Source of the DNA: Butyrivibrio sp.
Lineage (GTDB): Bacteria; Bacillota; Clostridia; Lachnospirales; Lachnospiraceae
DNA length: 64,000 bases
Reading direction: 5' to 3'
Assembly: GCA_017470505.1 (NCBI GenBank)
Contig: JAFUYO010000013.1
Location: 1 to 64,000 of the forward strand
Shown piece by piece: positions 34,690 through 43,361 of this stretch; position 1 is the stretch's first letter; each line of letters opens with the position of its first letter. Under the pieces are notes generated by a model, which ran no database searches, had not been told where the DNA came from, and worked only from the letters and a program-made list of their open reading frames with translations. The position numbers were made by a program, and so were the translations under genes.

Positions 34690-35895
34690 TTACTTTACAT
34701 CGCCGAGCGCTGTGAATTTAAGTCCTTCCCAATCGCCTACGTACTCAATGTTAGAGACGCGCTGCTTGTAATCTTCCTCGGTCAAGTCCTCCCAGGTCTT
34801 TCCCTCGTCGTAGGATACTGCGTACTTCTGCTCTGCGCCCTCAGTCTCGTCGAGCTTTACTGAGTACTGTGAGAGCATCTCGGTCGAGTTGGGGAGAAGG
34901 TCATAGACGTTTATGACTGAGACTCCTGCGCCCTCTGATACGTACTCTGCAAAAGTATATCCGCAAACTTTGTAGTAGTCTCTGAAGTACCCTGATGCGA
35001 CGTGAGCGGGCTTCCCATTAACAGATGCAAAAATATCATACACTTCTCCGCTCTCCATATCCGCAACAACCATCTCGTCAACGCCGTCGATGTTGTAGTC
35101 ACCATAGGAAACGCCGACTGCTGTCATGGGATCCTTGGGAGTATCGCCCTGTGTCATTGCAAAGTAAACTGAGCTCAGCTGCTTTTCCTCAAGCTCTGTT
35201 GCATCCTTGGCATTTTTGATATTCTCTGCTATCTCTTTGGCAAGCTCGCCGTATATCTCCTCGCCCTTTGTTCCTGCTCCGTCAACATACTCACCGCCCT
35301 CTACAGGCTGAAGCGTAGCTGCAATGTCCCTGTCCGCATCTGAAAGAGCCTTATATGCAGCGGGCATATCTCCGCCCTCAACAGTGTAGTCCCATTGAAC
35401 ATCTGAAGGAACGGATAAGAGTACATGGTAAAGCTGTCCGTCCTTATCTGTCAGTTCGCCTATTTTCTTCCTCATCCCGCCGTACTGTCCGTAGTCATCT
35501 GTCACGCAGACACCGAAGGCAAATCCACCAAAGCCTTTCTCGTTGCTCTCCTTGTCATAGACGTCTATCTCTCCGTCCCTGGCGTATACAAGGTATGTAC
35601 CATCGAGTTCCTTGGGCATTGTGATTGACATAAAGCCGTTTGAGACAACGCCGTTCTCATCGGGAGTGACTTCCTCTCCAAGGCTCTCCTCCTCAATCAT
35701 GCCCTCTGCGCCGGCATCTGTGCTCTCACCTTCTGCCGCCGGCTCAGCTGTGCTCTGCTCGCTTTCCTCGGTCTTAGCAGTCTCCTGCTGCGCACTCTGA
35801 TCTGTGCTTACTTCCTGTGCAGGTGCCTGATTGCTGCCACATCCTGCCAGAACAATAGTTGCTCCTAAAACTGCCAGTAAAAGTTTCTTCTTCAT
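34690..35895 (-). CDS. Lipoprotein of unknown function
   Basis: A 401-aa lipoprotein, start ATG 35895 with AAGGAGG. Lipobox LAGC (Cys19), then an acidic Gln/Ser/Glu linker to about residue 75. The first globular part (VVSNGFMSITMPKELDGTYLVYARDGEIDVYD) looks like beta-rich exported modules seen in Lachnospiraceae lipoproteins. The second (VGVSYGDYNIDGVDEMVVADMESGEVYDIF) has an FG-GAP/VCBS-like calcium-type motif. No family assigned. Monocistronic, between two repeat elements. Confidence 0.8.
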   Translation of the reverse strand: MKKKLLLAVLGATIVLAGCGSNQAPAQEVSTDQSAQQETAKTEESEQSTAEPAAEGESTDAGAEGMIEEESLGEEVTPDENGVVSNGFMSITMPKELDGTYLVYARDGEIDVYDKESNEKGFGGFAFGVCVTDDYGQYGGMRKKIGELTDKDGQLYHVLLSVPSDVQWDYTVEGGDMPAAYKALSDADRDIAATLQPVEGGEYVDGAGTKGEEIYGELAKEIAENIKNAKDATELEEKQLSSVYFAMTQGDTPKDPMTAVGVSYGDYNIDGVDEMVVADMESGEVYDIFASVNGKPAHVASGYFRDYYKVCGYTFAEYVSEGAGVSVINVYDLLPNSTEMLSQYSVKLDETEGAEQKYAVSYDEGKTWEDLTEEDYKQRVSNIEYVGDWEGLKFTALGDVK

Positions 35896-36010
35896 AATAT
35901 CCTCCTTAAACAAAACAATAGGGGCGAAAAAAACAGCCCCAAAATTAACCAAATTTTATCTTATTATTAATGTCCGCCTCCGTCAAGGCACTCAATGCAC
36001 GATTTTGCAG

Positions 36011-36098
36011 GTTACAATTCAGTTGTCAGAGAGGCGCCGCAAATGTACATCTGAACCGGCATGCATTTGCTCTGCCTCTCTGGCAACTGAATTGTAAC
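36011..36098. repeat. 88-bp inverted-repeat element (MITE-like)
   Basis: Arms of 25 bp (GTTACAATTCAGTTGTCAGA to 36035, and 36074-36098) differ at one position. An inner GCAAATG/CATTTGC pair continues the fold. It follows the phosphatase gene and could stop its transcript, but the end sequence also links it to the elements at 286, 1588 and 15743. Confidence 0.7.
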
Positions 36099-36113
36099 TT
36101 TTGCAGTAACCTG

Positions 36114-37772
36114 TCACACCTCAAGCAGCACCATTGTGATATCGTCAGGCTGCGGCTCGTTCTTTTTGAACGCATCTATATCCTCGCGGAAGGCATCGAT
36201 GAATTCCTGCCCCTTAAGAGCTGTTTTCTTGTTAAGGCTCCTTATGATGCCGTCTGTTCCAAAGAACTCTTCGTTTTCATTGCACACATCCGTAACTCCG
36301 TCCGTGTACAAAAAGATCCTGTCGCCGACATCCAGAGTTATCTTCCTGACCGTGAACCCGATATCATCCTCGATTCCCATAAAGAGATCATGCTCCTCTA
36401 ATATAAGCGAGTACTCTCCCTTGCTCTTTCTGTAAATCACGGGGTCCTCATGTCCCGCATTTATGTAGGTGAGGCTCCTGTCTGAGAGCCTGTAGATACC
36501 CGCAAAGACAGTGACGAACATCATGTCCCTGTTGTCGGCGCACAGCTGTATATTGGCCTTTCTGATCGCATCACCAAGGTGATCCGGGTTGTCCATTATG
36601 TTGTTCATAATAAGAGTCCTCGAGACAACCATGAAGAGGGATGCTGGAACGCCCTTGTCGGAGACATCGGCTATCACAACCGCGACACGATCCTCATCTA
36701 TTCGGAAGTAGTCGTAGAAATCACCTCCGACCATCCTCGCAGGTCGCATGAAGCTCGTGATGTCGCAGCTCATTCCCTCGATCTCAAGTCCGTCGGGAAG
36801 CATGTTGGCCTGGAGTCTTGCAGCCACCTCTATCTCTGCTGATATGCGCTGCTTCTCCTCGGTCGCTTTTTCAAATTCCCTGATGTAGTCGTGAAGGGAA
36901 ACCTCCATAGTGACCATCGCATCTGCCAGGTCTCTCACCTCATCATTGGTTTTGATGTTCAGCTTGTCAAAGTAGTACTTATCACCCATTTTATCCCCGG
37001 CTTCGGAAAAAGCCTTCGCCGCATTGGAGAGTTTTTTAAGGGGCCTTGTTATTACGTTCTTGGCCGTTTCAAACACAATTATCCTGGCGATCAGTACAAA
37101 GAACAGGAAGATGATCATGTACACAATAAGGGCCGCTATTGTGACATACTCCAGATACTTGCAGTTCTTCCTGACAAACAGATAAAGTCCTTCATTGCTG
37201 TCATCATCATCATCAAGTTTTAAAAACAAGGTTGCCAGTATTGATTTGGAATCACCGCCTAAAAAGTTGGATTCCAAATCGTAATAGTACTGCTCCCCAT
37301 TTACCACATTTGTTCCGCTTTTGATCGATATATTTCTCTCTTCGCCGATCGAATGATCAAGACGATCTGAAAGGTACACCATTTTCTCTATTGATTTATC
37401 ATAGATACAGAACCCGATGTTGTAAAAACCCGCGCAGTTCTTTTCAACGATTGAGTACATGTCACTAAAACCCCTAAAGGCTTCTTTTAAGTGAGAGGCT
37501 TTTTCCTCGTCAATAGTCCCTTTTTCTCTGTAGATTTTAAGAGCTTCGTCAAGTGCATCAAAGCTTTCCGGCCTGTCAGTGGTTGACAGAACAGCTCTCG
37601 ACATCGACTCCAGATCATAAATTTCCTTTACAAGAAGGACCTGGTGAATGATTCCCTGGGATACAAGCGCAGAAATGACTGCAATGACAATTATCATTGC
37701 AGTCATGGTAAGACTTAGCTTTCTTGTTACTGTGATTCTTCTCTTTCTCTTTATTTTTTTATTAGCGTTCAT
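36114..37772 (-). CDS. Membrane HAMP protein with SpoIIE-type PP2C phosphatase domain
   Basis: A 552-aa protein: TM1 at about 20-42, an external sensor region to about 205, TM2 (about 212-235), HAMP (to about 290), coiled coil, then a SpoIIE/RsbU domain (ARLQANMLPDGLEIEGMSCDITSFMRPARMVGGDFYDYFRIDEDRVAVVIADVSDKGVPASLFM; INAGHEDPVIY; DDITMVLLEV). Such enzymes dephosphorylate STAS anti-anti-sigma proteins. A STAS gene lies 15 kb upstream in the same-strand cluster. It starts 6 bases after the effector-protease stop, so it is probably in that operon. Confidence 0.92.
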   Translation of the reverse strand: MNANKKIKRKRRITVTRKLSLTMTAMIIVIAVISALVSQGIIHQVLLVKEIYDLESMSRAVLSTTDRPESFDALDEALKIYREKGTIDEEKASHLKEAFRGFSDMYSIVEKNCAGFYNIGFCIYDKSIEKMVYLSDRLDHSIGEERNISIKSGTNVVNGEQYYYDLESNFLGGDSKSILATLFLKLDDDDDSNEGLYLFVRKNCKYLEYVTIAALIVYMIIFLFFVLIARIIVFETAKNVITRPLKKLSNAAKAFSEAGDKMGDKYYFDKLNIKTNDEVRDLADAMVTMEVSLHDYIREFEKATEEKQRISAEIEVAARLQANMLPDGLEIEGMSCDITSFMRPARMVGGDFYDYFRIDEDRVAVVIADVSDKGVPASLFMVVSRTLIMNNIMDNPDHLGDAIRKANIQLCADNRDMMFVTVFAGIYRLSDRSLTYINAGHEDPVIYRKSKGEYSLILEEHDLFMGIEDDIGFTVRKITLDVGDRIFLYTDGVTDVCNENEEFFGTDGIIRSLNKKTALKGQEFIDAFREDIDAFKKNEPQPDDITMVLLEV

Positions 37773-37778
37773 CCTTCT

Positions 37779-39212
37779 TTATTTCTTCTTGTTCTTGTCC
37801 TTTTTCTTATCCTTGTCTTTGTCTTTTTTCTTGTCCTTGTTCTTGTTCTTGTTCTTGGCTTCCTTTTTTAGCTGTTCCGGCAGGTTGAGATTCTTTGGCA
37901 TATATATCTGATCCTGGATGTAATACTTCTCAAAATCGTTTTCGAAATTATCAGACTCAAAGTGCATACCGTTTATATGCATCATGTTCTGGGGACGCTC
38001 GAGCCACTTATCATTTTGCTTCTCCATCTCAGGATCTATATTCATGTCCTTGGTCTTCTTGTCGTAGAGATCGTCCTTGAGCCCAAATTTATTCTTGATA
38101 TATGTTAAGTTTTTGCCCTCCAGATACTCAGGATACGTGAATTCAACTACTGCGTAATTAAGCAGATCATATACATCGACAGGATAGTTATCATTAAGCG
38201 CTGCTCCATCTTTCCTGGAGTCCATAGTCTTAAAAGTCATTGTATCTCTGTCAACTCCGACAATTGACAGATAGTGCCCCGGAACCAGCATTGATATCGG
38301 TGCCTTGGTCCTCTCAAGCTCCTTCTCAATCTTGTCGATGAGATAATTTGCCAGCTTATCCTTTATTTCAGGAGTATTCATCCCCTCCTTGTTCTTGTAG
38401 AAATTGGTGAATATCAGGTGGCGCTCTGCAGTCCTGGGCAGATTGTTGATAACTACGTCGGCTGTCATATAGGGGTTGCCCATATGATTGTCGGTAAGGA
38501 ACCCCTTCATATCCTCAGCTTCTTTGTTAAAGTTCATTGAATCCCATTTCTGGTCCCCGTCTTTTTCATCCAGATACTTTTGAACCTTCTCATTGACAAC
38601 AAAGTTTCCGCCGTCATGAAATGTCTCCTGGACAAACTTTTTACCCTTTAAGTTTGGTGCCGATATGCGGTTGACCTTCATGTATGTGTTCATAACATAA
38701 GTGTGTGAGGCCGCCCAGCACCAAAGGCTTTTCTTCTGATGCTGATCAAAGTCATACTTTTTCAATGTGTCTTTTTCCTTGAAATCAACATCCTTATGCC
38801 CTGGTTCCTGCTCAAGGGTAGTCTTGTAAGACAATATGGATTTCTTAGTCTCATCCAGCTTTTTTGCATCTTCCTGCTTGGAGTATGTCTGCTGGAAGGA
38901 GTCGATCAGCGACAGGAACTTAAAATAAAACATAGTTCCAAATTCTTTGTGTTCTTTTTCTATCTGTTTTCTGCTCTCTTCCCAGCTATCTCTCAGTACT
39001 TTAAGGTCATCATAACTCTTGGCGTCCGCAAGGATTGGAAGAAGGTACTCAAAGTCTGCAAATCCTTCCATTGGATAATGCACTTCCTTCTCATCGATGC
39101 CTTCAGGTACCTGCATGCCAACTTTGTCAATGATCATGGACTTGAAGTTTGTAAAGATGAAGTAATCCATAGCCCCATCGGAAAGCTGACTAAGGAAAGG
39201 ATTATTTTTCAC
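37779..39212 (-). CDS. C-terminal part of a split effector: papain-like cysteine protease domain
   Basis: From GTG 39212 a 477-aa product is possible. The frame is open without a stop from 39467 and is the same frame as 39468-42437, so this is the C-terminal part of one interrupted gene. It shows a CA-clan cysteine-protease pattern: QKKSLWCWAASHTY (Cys165 counted from 39212), MLVPGHYLSIVGV (His313) and TMDSR (Asp331), as in C39/AvrRpt2/staphopain-like enzymes. The tail is about 25 residues of Lys/Asp/Asn. AAGGAGG lies only 2 bases before GTG 39212, so independent translation is doubtful. Cluster position suggests an injected toxin or effector; inferred. Confidence 0.78.
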   Translation of the reverse strand: MKNNPFLSQLSDGAMDYFIFTNFKSMIIDKVGMQVPEGIDEKEVHYPMEGFADFEYLLPILADAKSYDDLKVLRDSWEESRKQIEKEHKEFGTMFYFKFLSLIDSFQQTYSKQEDAKKLDETKKSILSYKTTLEQEPGHKDVDFKEKDTLKKYDFDQHQKKSLWCWAASHTYVMNTYMKVNRISAPNLKGKKFVQETFHDGGNFVVNEKVQKYLDEKDGDQKWDSMNFNKEAEDMKGFLTDNHMGNPYMTADVVINNLPRTAERHLIFTNFYKNKEGMNTPEIKDKLANYLIDKIEKELERTKAPISMLVPGHYLSIVGVDRDTMTFKTMDSRKDGAALNDNYPVDVYDLLNYAVVEFTYPEYLEGKNLTYIKNKFGLKDDLYDKKTKDMNIDPEMEKQNDKWLERPQNMMHINGMHFESDNFENDFEKYYIQDQIYMPKNLNLPEQLKKEAKNKNKNKDKKKDKDKDKKKDKNKKK

Positions 39213-39467
39213 TGCCTCCTTGATAGTATTCTTGATCTCTTTGGCGTTATCAAGCAGTTGCTTATGGGTTTCAACATTAAGCAGCTCGTTGAATCTCGTA
39301 GAAGCAGAGTTATCGTTATCACCGAAAATCTTGTTTTCCTTCTCTTCCTCTTCTTTTTTCTTTAGGGCCTCTTCTTCCTCTTTCTTCTTCTTCTCTTCTT
39401 CCTCTTTCTTCTTTAGTTCTTCTTCCTCTTTATTTTTCTCTTCTTGTTTCTTCTCTTCTACCTTCTT

Positions 39468-42437
39468 TTATTCCTTCTTCTCTTCTTCCTTCTTTTCTTC
39501 TACATTCTTCTCTTCTTCCTCTTTATTTGCGTCTTCGCCTTTCTTTTGCTTATCTTTCTCTTCTTCTTTTTTTAAATTTTCTTCGTCTTTACCTTGTTCT
39601 TTATCTTTACCTTGTTCTTTACCTTGTTCTTTACCTTTTTCTTTGTCTATTTCTTTATCTTTATCTTTTTCCTTATCTTTTTCTTCTTCCTTCTTCTCTT
39701 CCTCTTTCTTGGGATCGTCATTAACCTTCTTGTTCTTCTTTACAGTATCAAACTTGAGCTCTTTCCTCTTTTCGGGAGCTTCCCTGGATTTCTTCTTAAG
39801 CTCAGGCTCTTCGAGGGTCAGCTTGGAATGAAGTACATCATCTCTGTTCTTGGCGATATTCTTGTCCTGACTTCTCTCAACTCTATCCTGTGTCTTTTCG
39901 AAGGCTCTCTTAACTCTTGCCTCCTTGTCTTTATCATATTCCCTCTCTTCTACCTCTACAGTCGCTGCCTTCCTTTTGGCCTTTTCATTGTCTTTCTTTT
40001 TGGTCTCTGTCTTTTTCTCAGTCTGTACAAAGTAGCTCTGAGGCTTCATCTTTGCAAGAGGATTGCCCTCAGACGTCTCCTCGCCATCTGTGAGCTTGGA
40101 GAGCTCTGTAAAGTGCATGTCAAGCGTCTTCCTGTAGGCAACCTCCTTCTTCCTGAAGTATTCTCCAAGAAGACTTGGCATCGCCCCGGACGCATTTTTG
40201 TTCTTTATCTTCTCAATGGCAGTCATCTCATCGCCGATAAAGAGGTCTCCGCCCGTGTTTCCGGCCTTTACCAGCTCGTAGAGCTTGATACACCTGAAGA
40301 GCTCCATCTGATCGGATACAACCTTGTACTTGGCATCATCAACCTTCTTATCCATTTTCTCTTTGTCTGACATACCCTGCTGATAAATAGCTCCGAAGGT
40401 GCCTGTTCCCAGTGCGCTCTTGTTCCAGAGTCTGTTCAGTATGTACTTTTTCCGTTTGAGCTTGGCAAAATCGTTAACAAACTCACTTCTCTCCTTGTCA
40501 GAAAGAGTCAGTATGTTTTTCTTGTTCAGCTCATCATAGATCTTTTTGGTCTCAGCTCTGTACTCATCATATACCTTGGGATAATCTCCTATGACGCGCT
40601 GATCTAAGTCCTCCTTGGTCAGCTCTGTTATCAGATCATCTATTTTGAGCGACATGAGGTCCATGTTTAGACTTAAGATATCAGTTTTTACTGCCGCATC
40701 TTTCTGGTCAAGGAGTTTGCGGAGCTTGTCTACCTGAGCGCTCTCGCTGAATTTCGCAAGAAGGTTCTTTTTGAGATCTCCAAAGGACAGAGGCGTAGAT
40801 GTAAAGACGGCAAGATCTGCCTGGAGCCCTGTCGTGTACACACTGTCCTTAACTTCTTCCTTCTTTTCGTCATTTTTCTCGTTCATGGCATAGCGCATCT
40901 GACGAAGGACCTGGCTTCCGTTCTCATCCAGATTTCCTTCGCCTGAGAGATATTTGAGCGCGTTCATAATACCGGCCGCGCGGTCAAGGAGATTGAGCTG
41001 CTGCTGGCGCCTGTTGTCGAGATGCTTTTTGATCCTGCCCTTGAGCTCAGGGCGCAGCTTCATCTCTGCCTTTCTTCTGACAAATACGTCCCTGGAGTCC
41101 TCCAGTTCCTTGTCAATATCGCTCATTGCAAGGGCTATCTTGTTTCCGTCTTCTATAAGGGCATCAAAAAGAGGCTTGTTCTCCTTGCTTATCTTCTCTC
41201 CCTGTTCACTCCTGATGCTCTCCATGGCACCTACGATATTGTAGTTGTCCTTAAAGACCTTGTTGGGAGCAACATCCTCATCTTCCTTGGAAATCATTTT
41301 CCGGGATTCCATCTCCCAGTATTTCTCGGCATTATCACGCTGCTTTTTGCCTGCATTCTTTTTGAGCTCACGAAGAAGGGATACGGTCTGCTTTCCATCC
41401 TTTTTGATGTGAGCGTTTGAGATATTCTCCGGATCGATAATGTTGTTTCCCTCTCTTATCGCAAAGCCGTTACTCTCATAGGCATGCCTCATGTCCTTGT
41501 CCATCATCTTGTAGATGTACCTGGCAACCTCGACGTTGTCCTTGGGCGCGAGGAACTCATCCTTGGAGAGCTTCTCCATCATCTTCTGCATGGCGTCATC
41601 GCCGCCTGCATTGTCAAAGAGATTTGCAACTGTCTTATACCTGTCCTTCAGCTGCTTTAGGACATCTATCTTCTGGGGTATGGCATTTTTTTCCAAGAGC
41701 TTCTCGGGGATCAGACCAATAGAATAAAGAGTATCCGTCACGGCATCTTTGAGCACTTCGACAGGATCCTCCATGGCCTTTTTCATAAAGTCTCTGTATG
41801 CATCAATGGATTTCTGGGTAATATTTACCTTAGTCTCAAGGTTATCATTCTCCTCTGCCTCAAGCGGCGGAGCGAGAGCCATGAGTTTATCCTTGTACTT
41901 GGTGTAAAGAGGATCGACATTTTTGGCAACCTCCGAGAGGTTCTTTTCAATTTCGGCCTTTTTCACCTCAATGGCAGCAAGACGGACCGTGCTGCTCATC
42001 ATATCGTAGGAATATGTGCCCACCTTGTTTGTGGCATTGATAAATGCAAGAGGAGAATTCTCATCTGAACCCGTAACGGCCTTGAGTGTAGAGTCCATCA
42101 TCCCCATCTTCATATTGAATCTGTCGATGTTTTTGGAGCCCTGCTCGCGCCTCTTGTAGCGCTGACGGTATGAGAGGTTCTGATTCTTAATCTCAATATC
42201 TTCCGGGTGGTAGCTGGGCTTCTCGACAAGATGCCCCTGGGATTTCCTGCCCCACTTCTCCTCGTAGGCGCTGTAAAACTCCTCCTGAAGAGAGGACTGC
42301 TGTCTTATAAAGTCTTCGTCGATCTGGACTTTTCCCAGCTTATAGACCTGCTCAGCATTCTGCTGCTCGGCCTTTTGGTTGACATTTTGGAAGACGTCGG
42401 CCTGTTTTTCTTTTTTTTGTTCAAATGTAAGCGCCAT
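39468..42437 (-). CDS. N-terminal part of a split effector: long helical protein with Lys/Glu linker
   Basis: A 989-aa product from ATG 42437 (AAGGAG 6 bases ahead) to a TAA at 39468-39470. It has no signal peptide and no TM. It is mostly helical and highly charged, with no family I can name over the first 850 residues. The last 140 residues are Lys/Glu/Asp repeats that continue in frame past the TAA to about 39340. Without the TAA the gene would encode about 1552 residues ending in the cysteine-protease domain. It lies downstream of the injection-system genes on the same strand; a cargo role is likely but inferred. Confidence 0.82.
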   Translation of the reverse strand: MALTFEQKKEKQADVFQNVNQKAEQQNAEQVYKLGKVQIDEDFIRQQSSLQEEFYSAYEEKWGRKSQGHLVEKPSYHPEDIEIKNQNLSYRQRYKRREQGSKNIDRFNMKMGMMDSTLKAVTGSDENSPLAFINATNKVGTYSYDMMSSTVRLAAIEVKKAEIEKNLSEVAKNVDPLYTKYKDKLMALAPPLEAEENDNLETKVNITQKSIDAYRDFMKKAMEDPVEVLKDAVTDTLYSIGLIPEKLLEKNAIPQKIDVLKQLKDRYKTVANLFDNAGGDDAMQKMMEKLSKDEFLAPKDNVEVARYIYKMMDKDMRHAYESNGFAIREGNNIIDPENISNAHIKKDGKQTVSLLRELKKNAGKKQRDNAEKYWEMESRKMISKEDEDVAPNKVFKDNYNIVGAMESIRSEQGEKISKENKPLFDALIEDGNKIALAMSDIDKELEDSRDVFVRRKAEMKLRPELKGRIKKHLDNRRQQQLNLLDRAAGIMNALKYLSGEGNLDENGSQVLRQMRYAMNEKNDEKKEEVKDSVYTTGLQADLAVFTSTPLSFGDLKKNLLAKFSESAQVDKLRKLLDQKDAAVKTDILSLNMDLMSLKIDDLITELTKEDLDQRVIGDYPKVYDEYRAETKKIYDELNKKNILTLSDKERSEFVNDFAKLKRKKYILNRLWNKSALGTGTFGAIYQQGMSDKEKMDKKVDDAKYKVVSDQMELFRCIKLYELVKAGNTGGDLFIGDEMTAIEKIKNKNASGAMPSLLGEYFRKKEVAYRKTLDMHFTELSKLTDGEETSEGNPLAKMKPQSYFVQTEKKTETKKKDNEKAKRKAATVEVEEREYDKDKEARVKRAFEKTQDRVERSQDKNIAKNRDDVLHSKLTLEEPELKKKSREAPEKRKELKFDTVKKNKKVNDDPKKEEEKKEEEKDKEKDKDKEIDKEKGKEQGKEQGKDKEQGKDEENLKKEEEKDKQKKGEDANKEEEEKNVEEKKEEEKKE

Positions 42438-42483
42438 AGAAACTCCTTAGTATGGAAAAAAATAAAAAGCGATGCTGCACTTA

Positions 42484-43359
42484 TCAGAGCGTATCCAGCT
42501 CCAGAGTAGCGCACACTTCGTGATAGCCCTTGACTCCGAGCGCTCCCTCGATGAGCCTTGTGACATGCCCCTCGGGGAAATACCCTGTCAGGATCGTGCT
42601 GTCGTCAATCTCCTTCTGTATGGTGCGGCACAGACCGCTCAGGAGATAGAGCGGCGCCTTCATAGTAGAGGTCCCGACAAAGAAGAGCGTTAAGTCCATC
42701 GCTCCGGGCTCGGGATATCTTTTGATGTCATCAGCAAGAGGCATCACAGCGGTTTTCGGGGTCTGGACAATCAGAGCTCCCCTGGGCTGCTCACCCTCAA
42801 GGTAGGCCATGCTGTAGGGGAGGATGTCCTCCCTGTCGTTGAAATCAAAGTCGTAGAACTGAAGGTTCTTTTCGATGAGTTTAAAGAGCTTGTCCTTCTT
42901 TTCAGGAGGCAGGTATCTGACCCTGACTATACCCTTGGGCTCGTAGGTCGAAACGACACACTTCTTGATAACCTCCGCCTCAAACCTGAAATAAGCCATG
43001 TCGAGGGGCGACTCTTCGAATTCGAATCTTCGTGAGATCGCTGCAATCTCCGGGGTCTCTGAGAGCAGGTAGTTGAACTTCACCTTCGAAAATCCCGTAT
43101 CTCTTAATTGCAAAAAGAGCAACATCAGCATCTGATCAATTATCCCCGTCCCGCGCAGATAAGGCAGGACGTAGATATAGAGTATCTCAACTGTGTCAGC
43201 TCTTTCTACAAATATCACACACCCGACCGCCTCATCTGACTCGCTTATCCCATAGAAGCGATAGCCTCTCTCGTTGAGAGACTGCTCCTTGAATACCTTT
43301 GGAATAAGCTCGTCAAATGCGTCTAAATTGGCGGGTGATATCTCTTCTATATATGCCAT
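42484..43359 (-). CDS. GNAT-family acetyltransferase
   Basis: A 291-aa protein. The N-terminal half is a GNAT domain (EAVGCVIFVERADTVEILYIYVLPYLRGTGIIDQMLMLLFLQLR, with the acetyl-CoA-binding R-G-T-G turn). The second half is a related unassigned domain. AGGAGA precedes ATG 43359, 2 bases after the surface-protein stop. Substrate unknown; it could modify a product of the cluster. Confidence 0.82.
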   Translation of the reverse strand: MAYIEEISPANLDAFDELIPKVFKEQSLNERGYRFYGISESDEAVGCVIFVERADTVEILYIYVLPYLRGTGIIDQMLMLLFLQLRDTGFSKVKFNYLLSETPEIAAISRRFEFEESPLDMAYFRFEAEVIKKCVVSTYEPKGIVRVRYLPPEKKDKLFKLIEKNLQFYDFDFNDREDILPYSMAYLEGEQPRGALIVQTPKTAVMPLADDIKRYPEPGAMDLTLFFVGTSTMKAPLYLLSGLCRTIQKEIDDSTILTGYFPEGHVTRLIEGALGVKGYHEVCATLELDTL

Positions 43360-43361
43360 TA

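Noticed and set aside
39213..39470. Frameshift between the two effector parts
   Set aside because: Both parts are in the same frame; the only break is a single TAA.
39220..40370. Plus-strand open frames rich in Ser/Phe/Leu opposite the Lys/Glu region
   Set aside because: They are antisense shadows of GAA/AAG repeats and have no ribosome binding sites.
42484..43359. Effector immunity gene
   Set aside because: Sequence fits a GNAT acetyltransferase; nothing indicates immunity.
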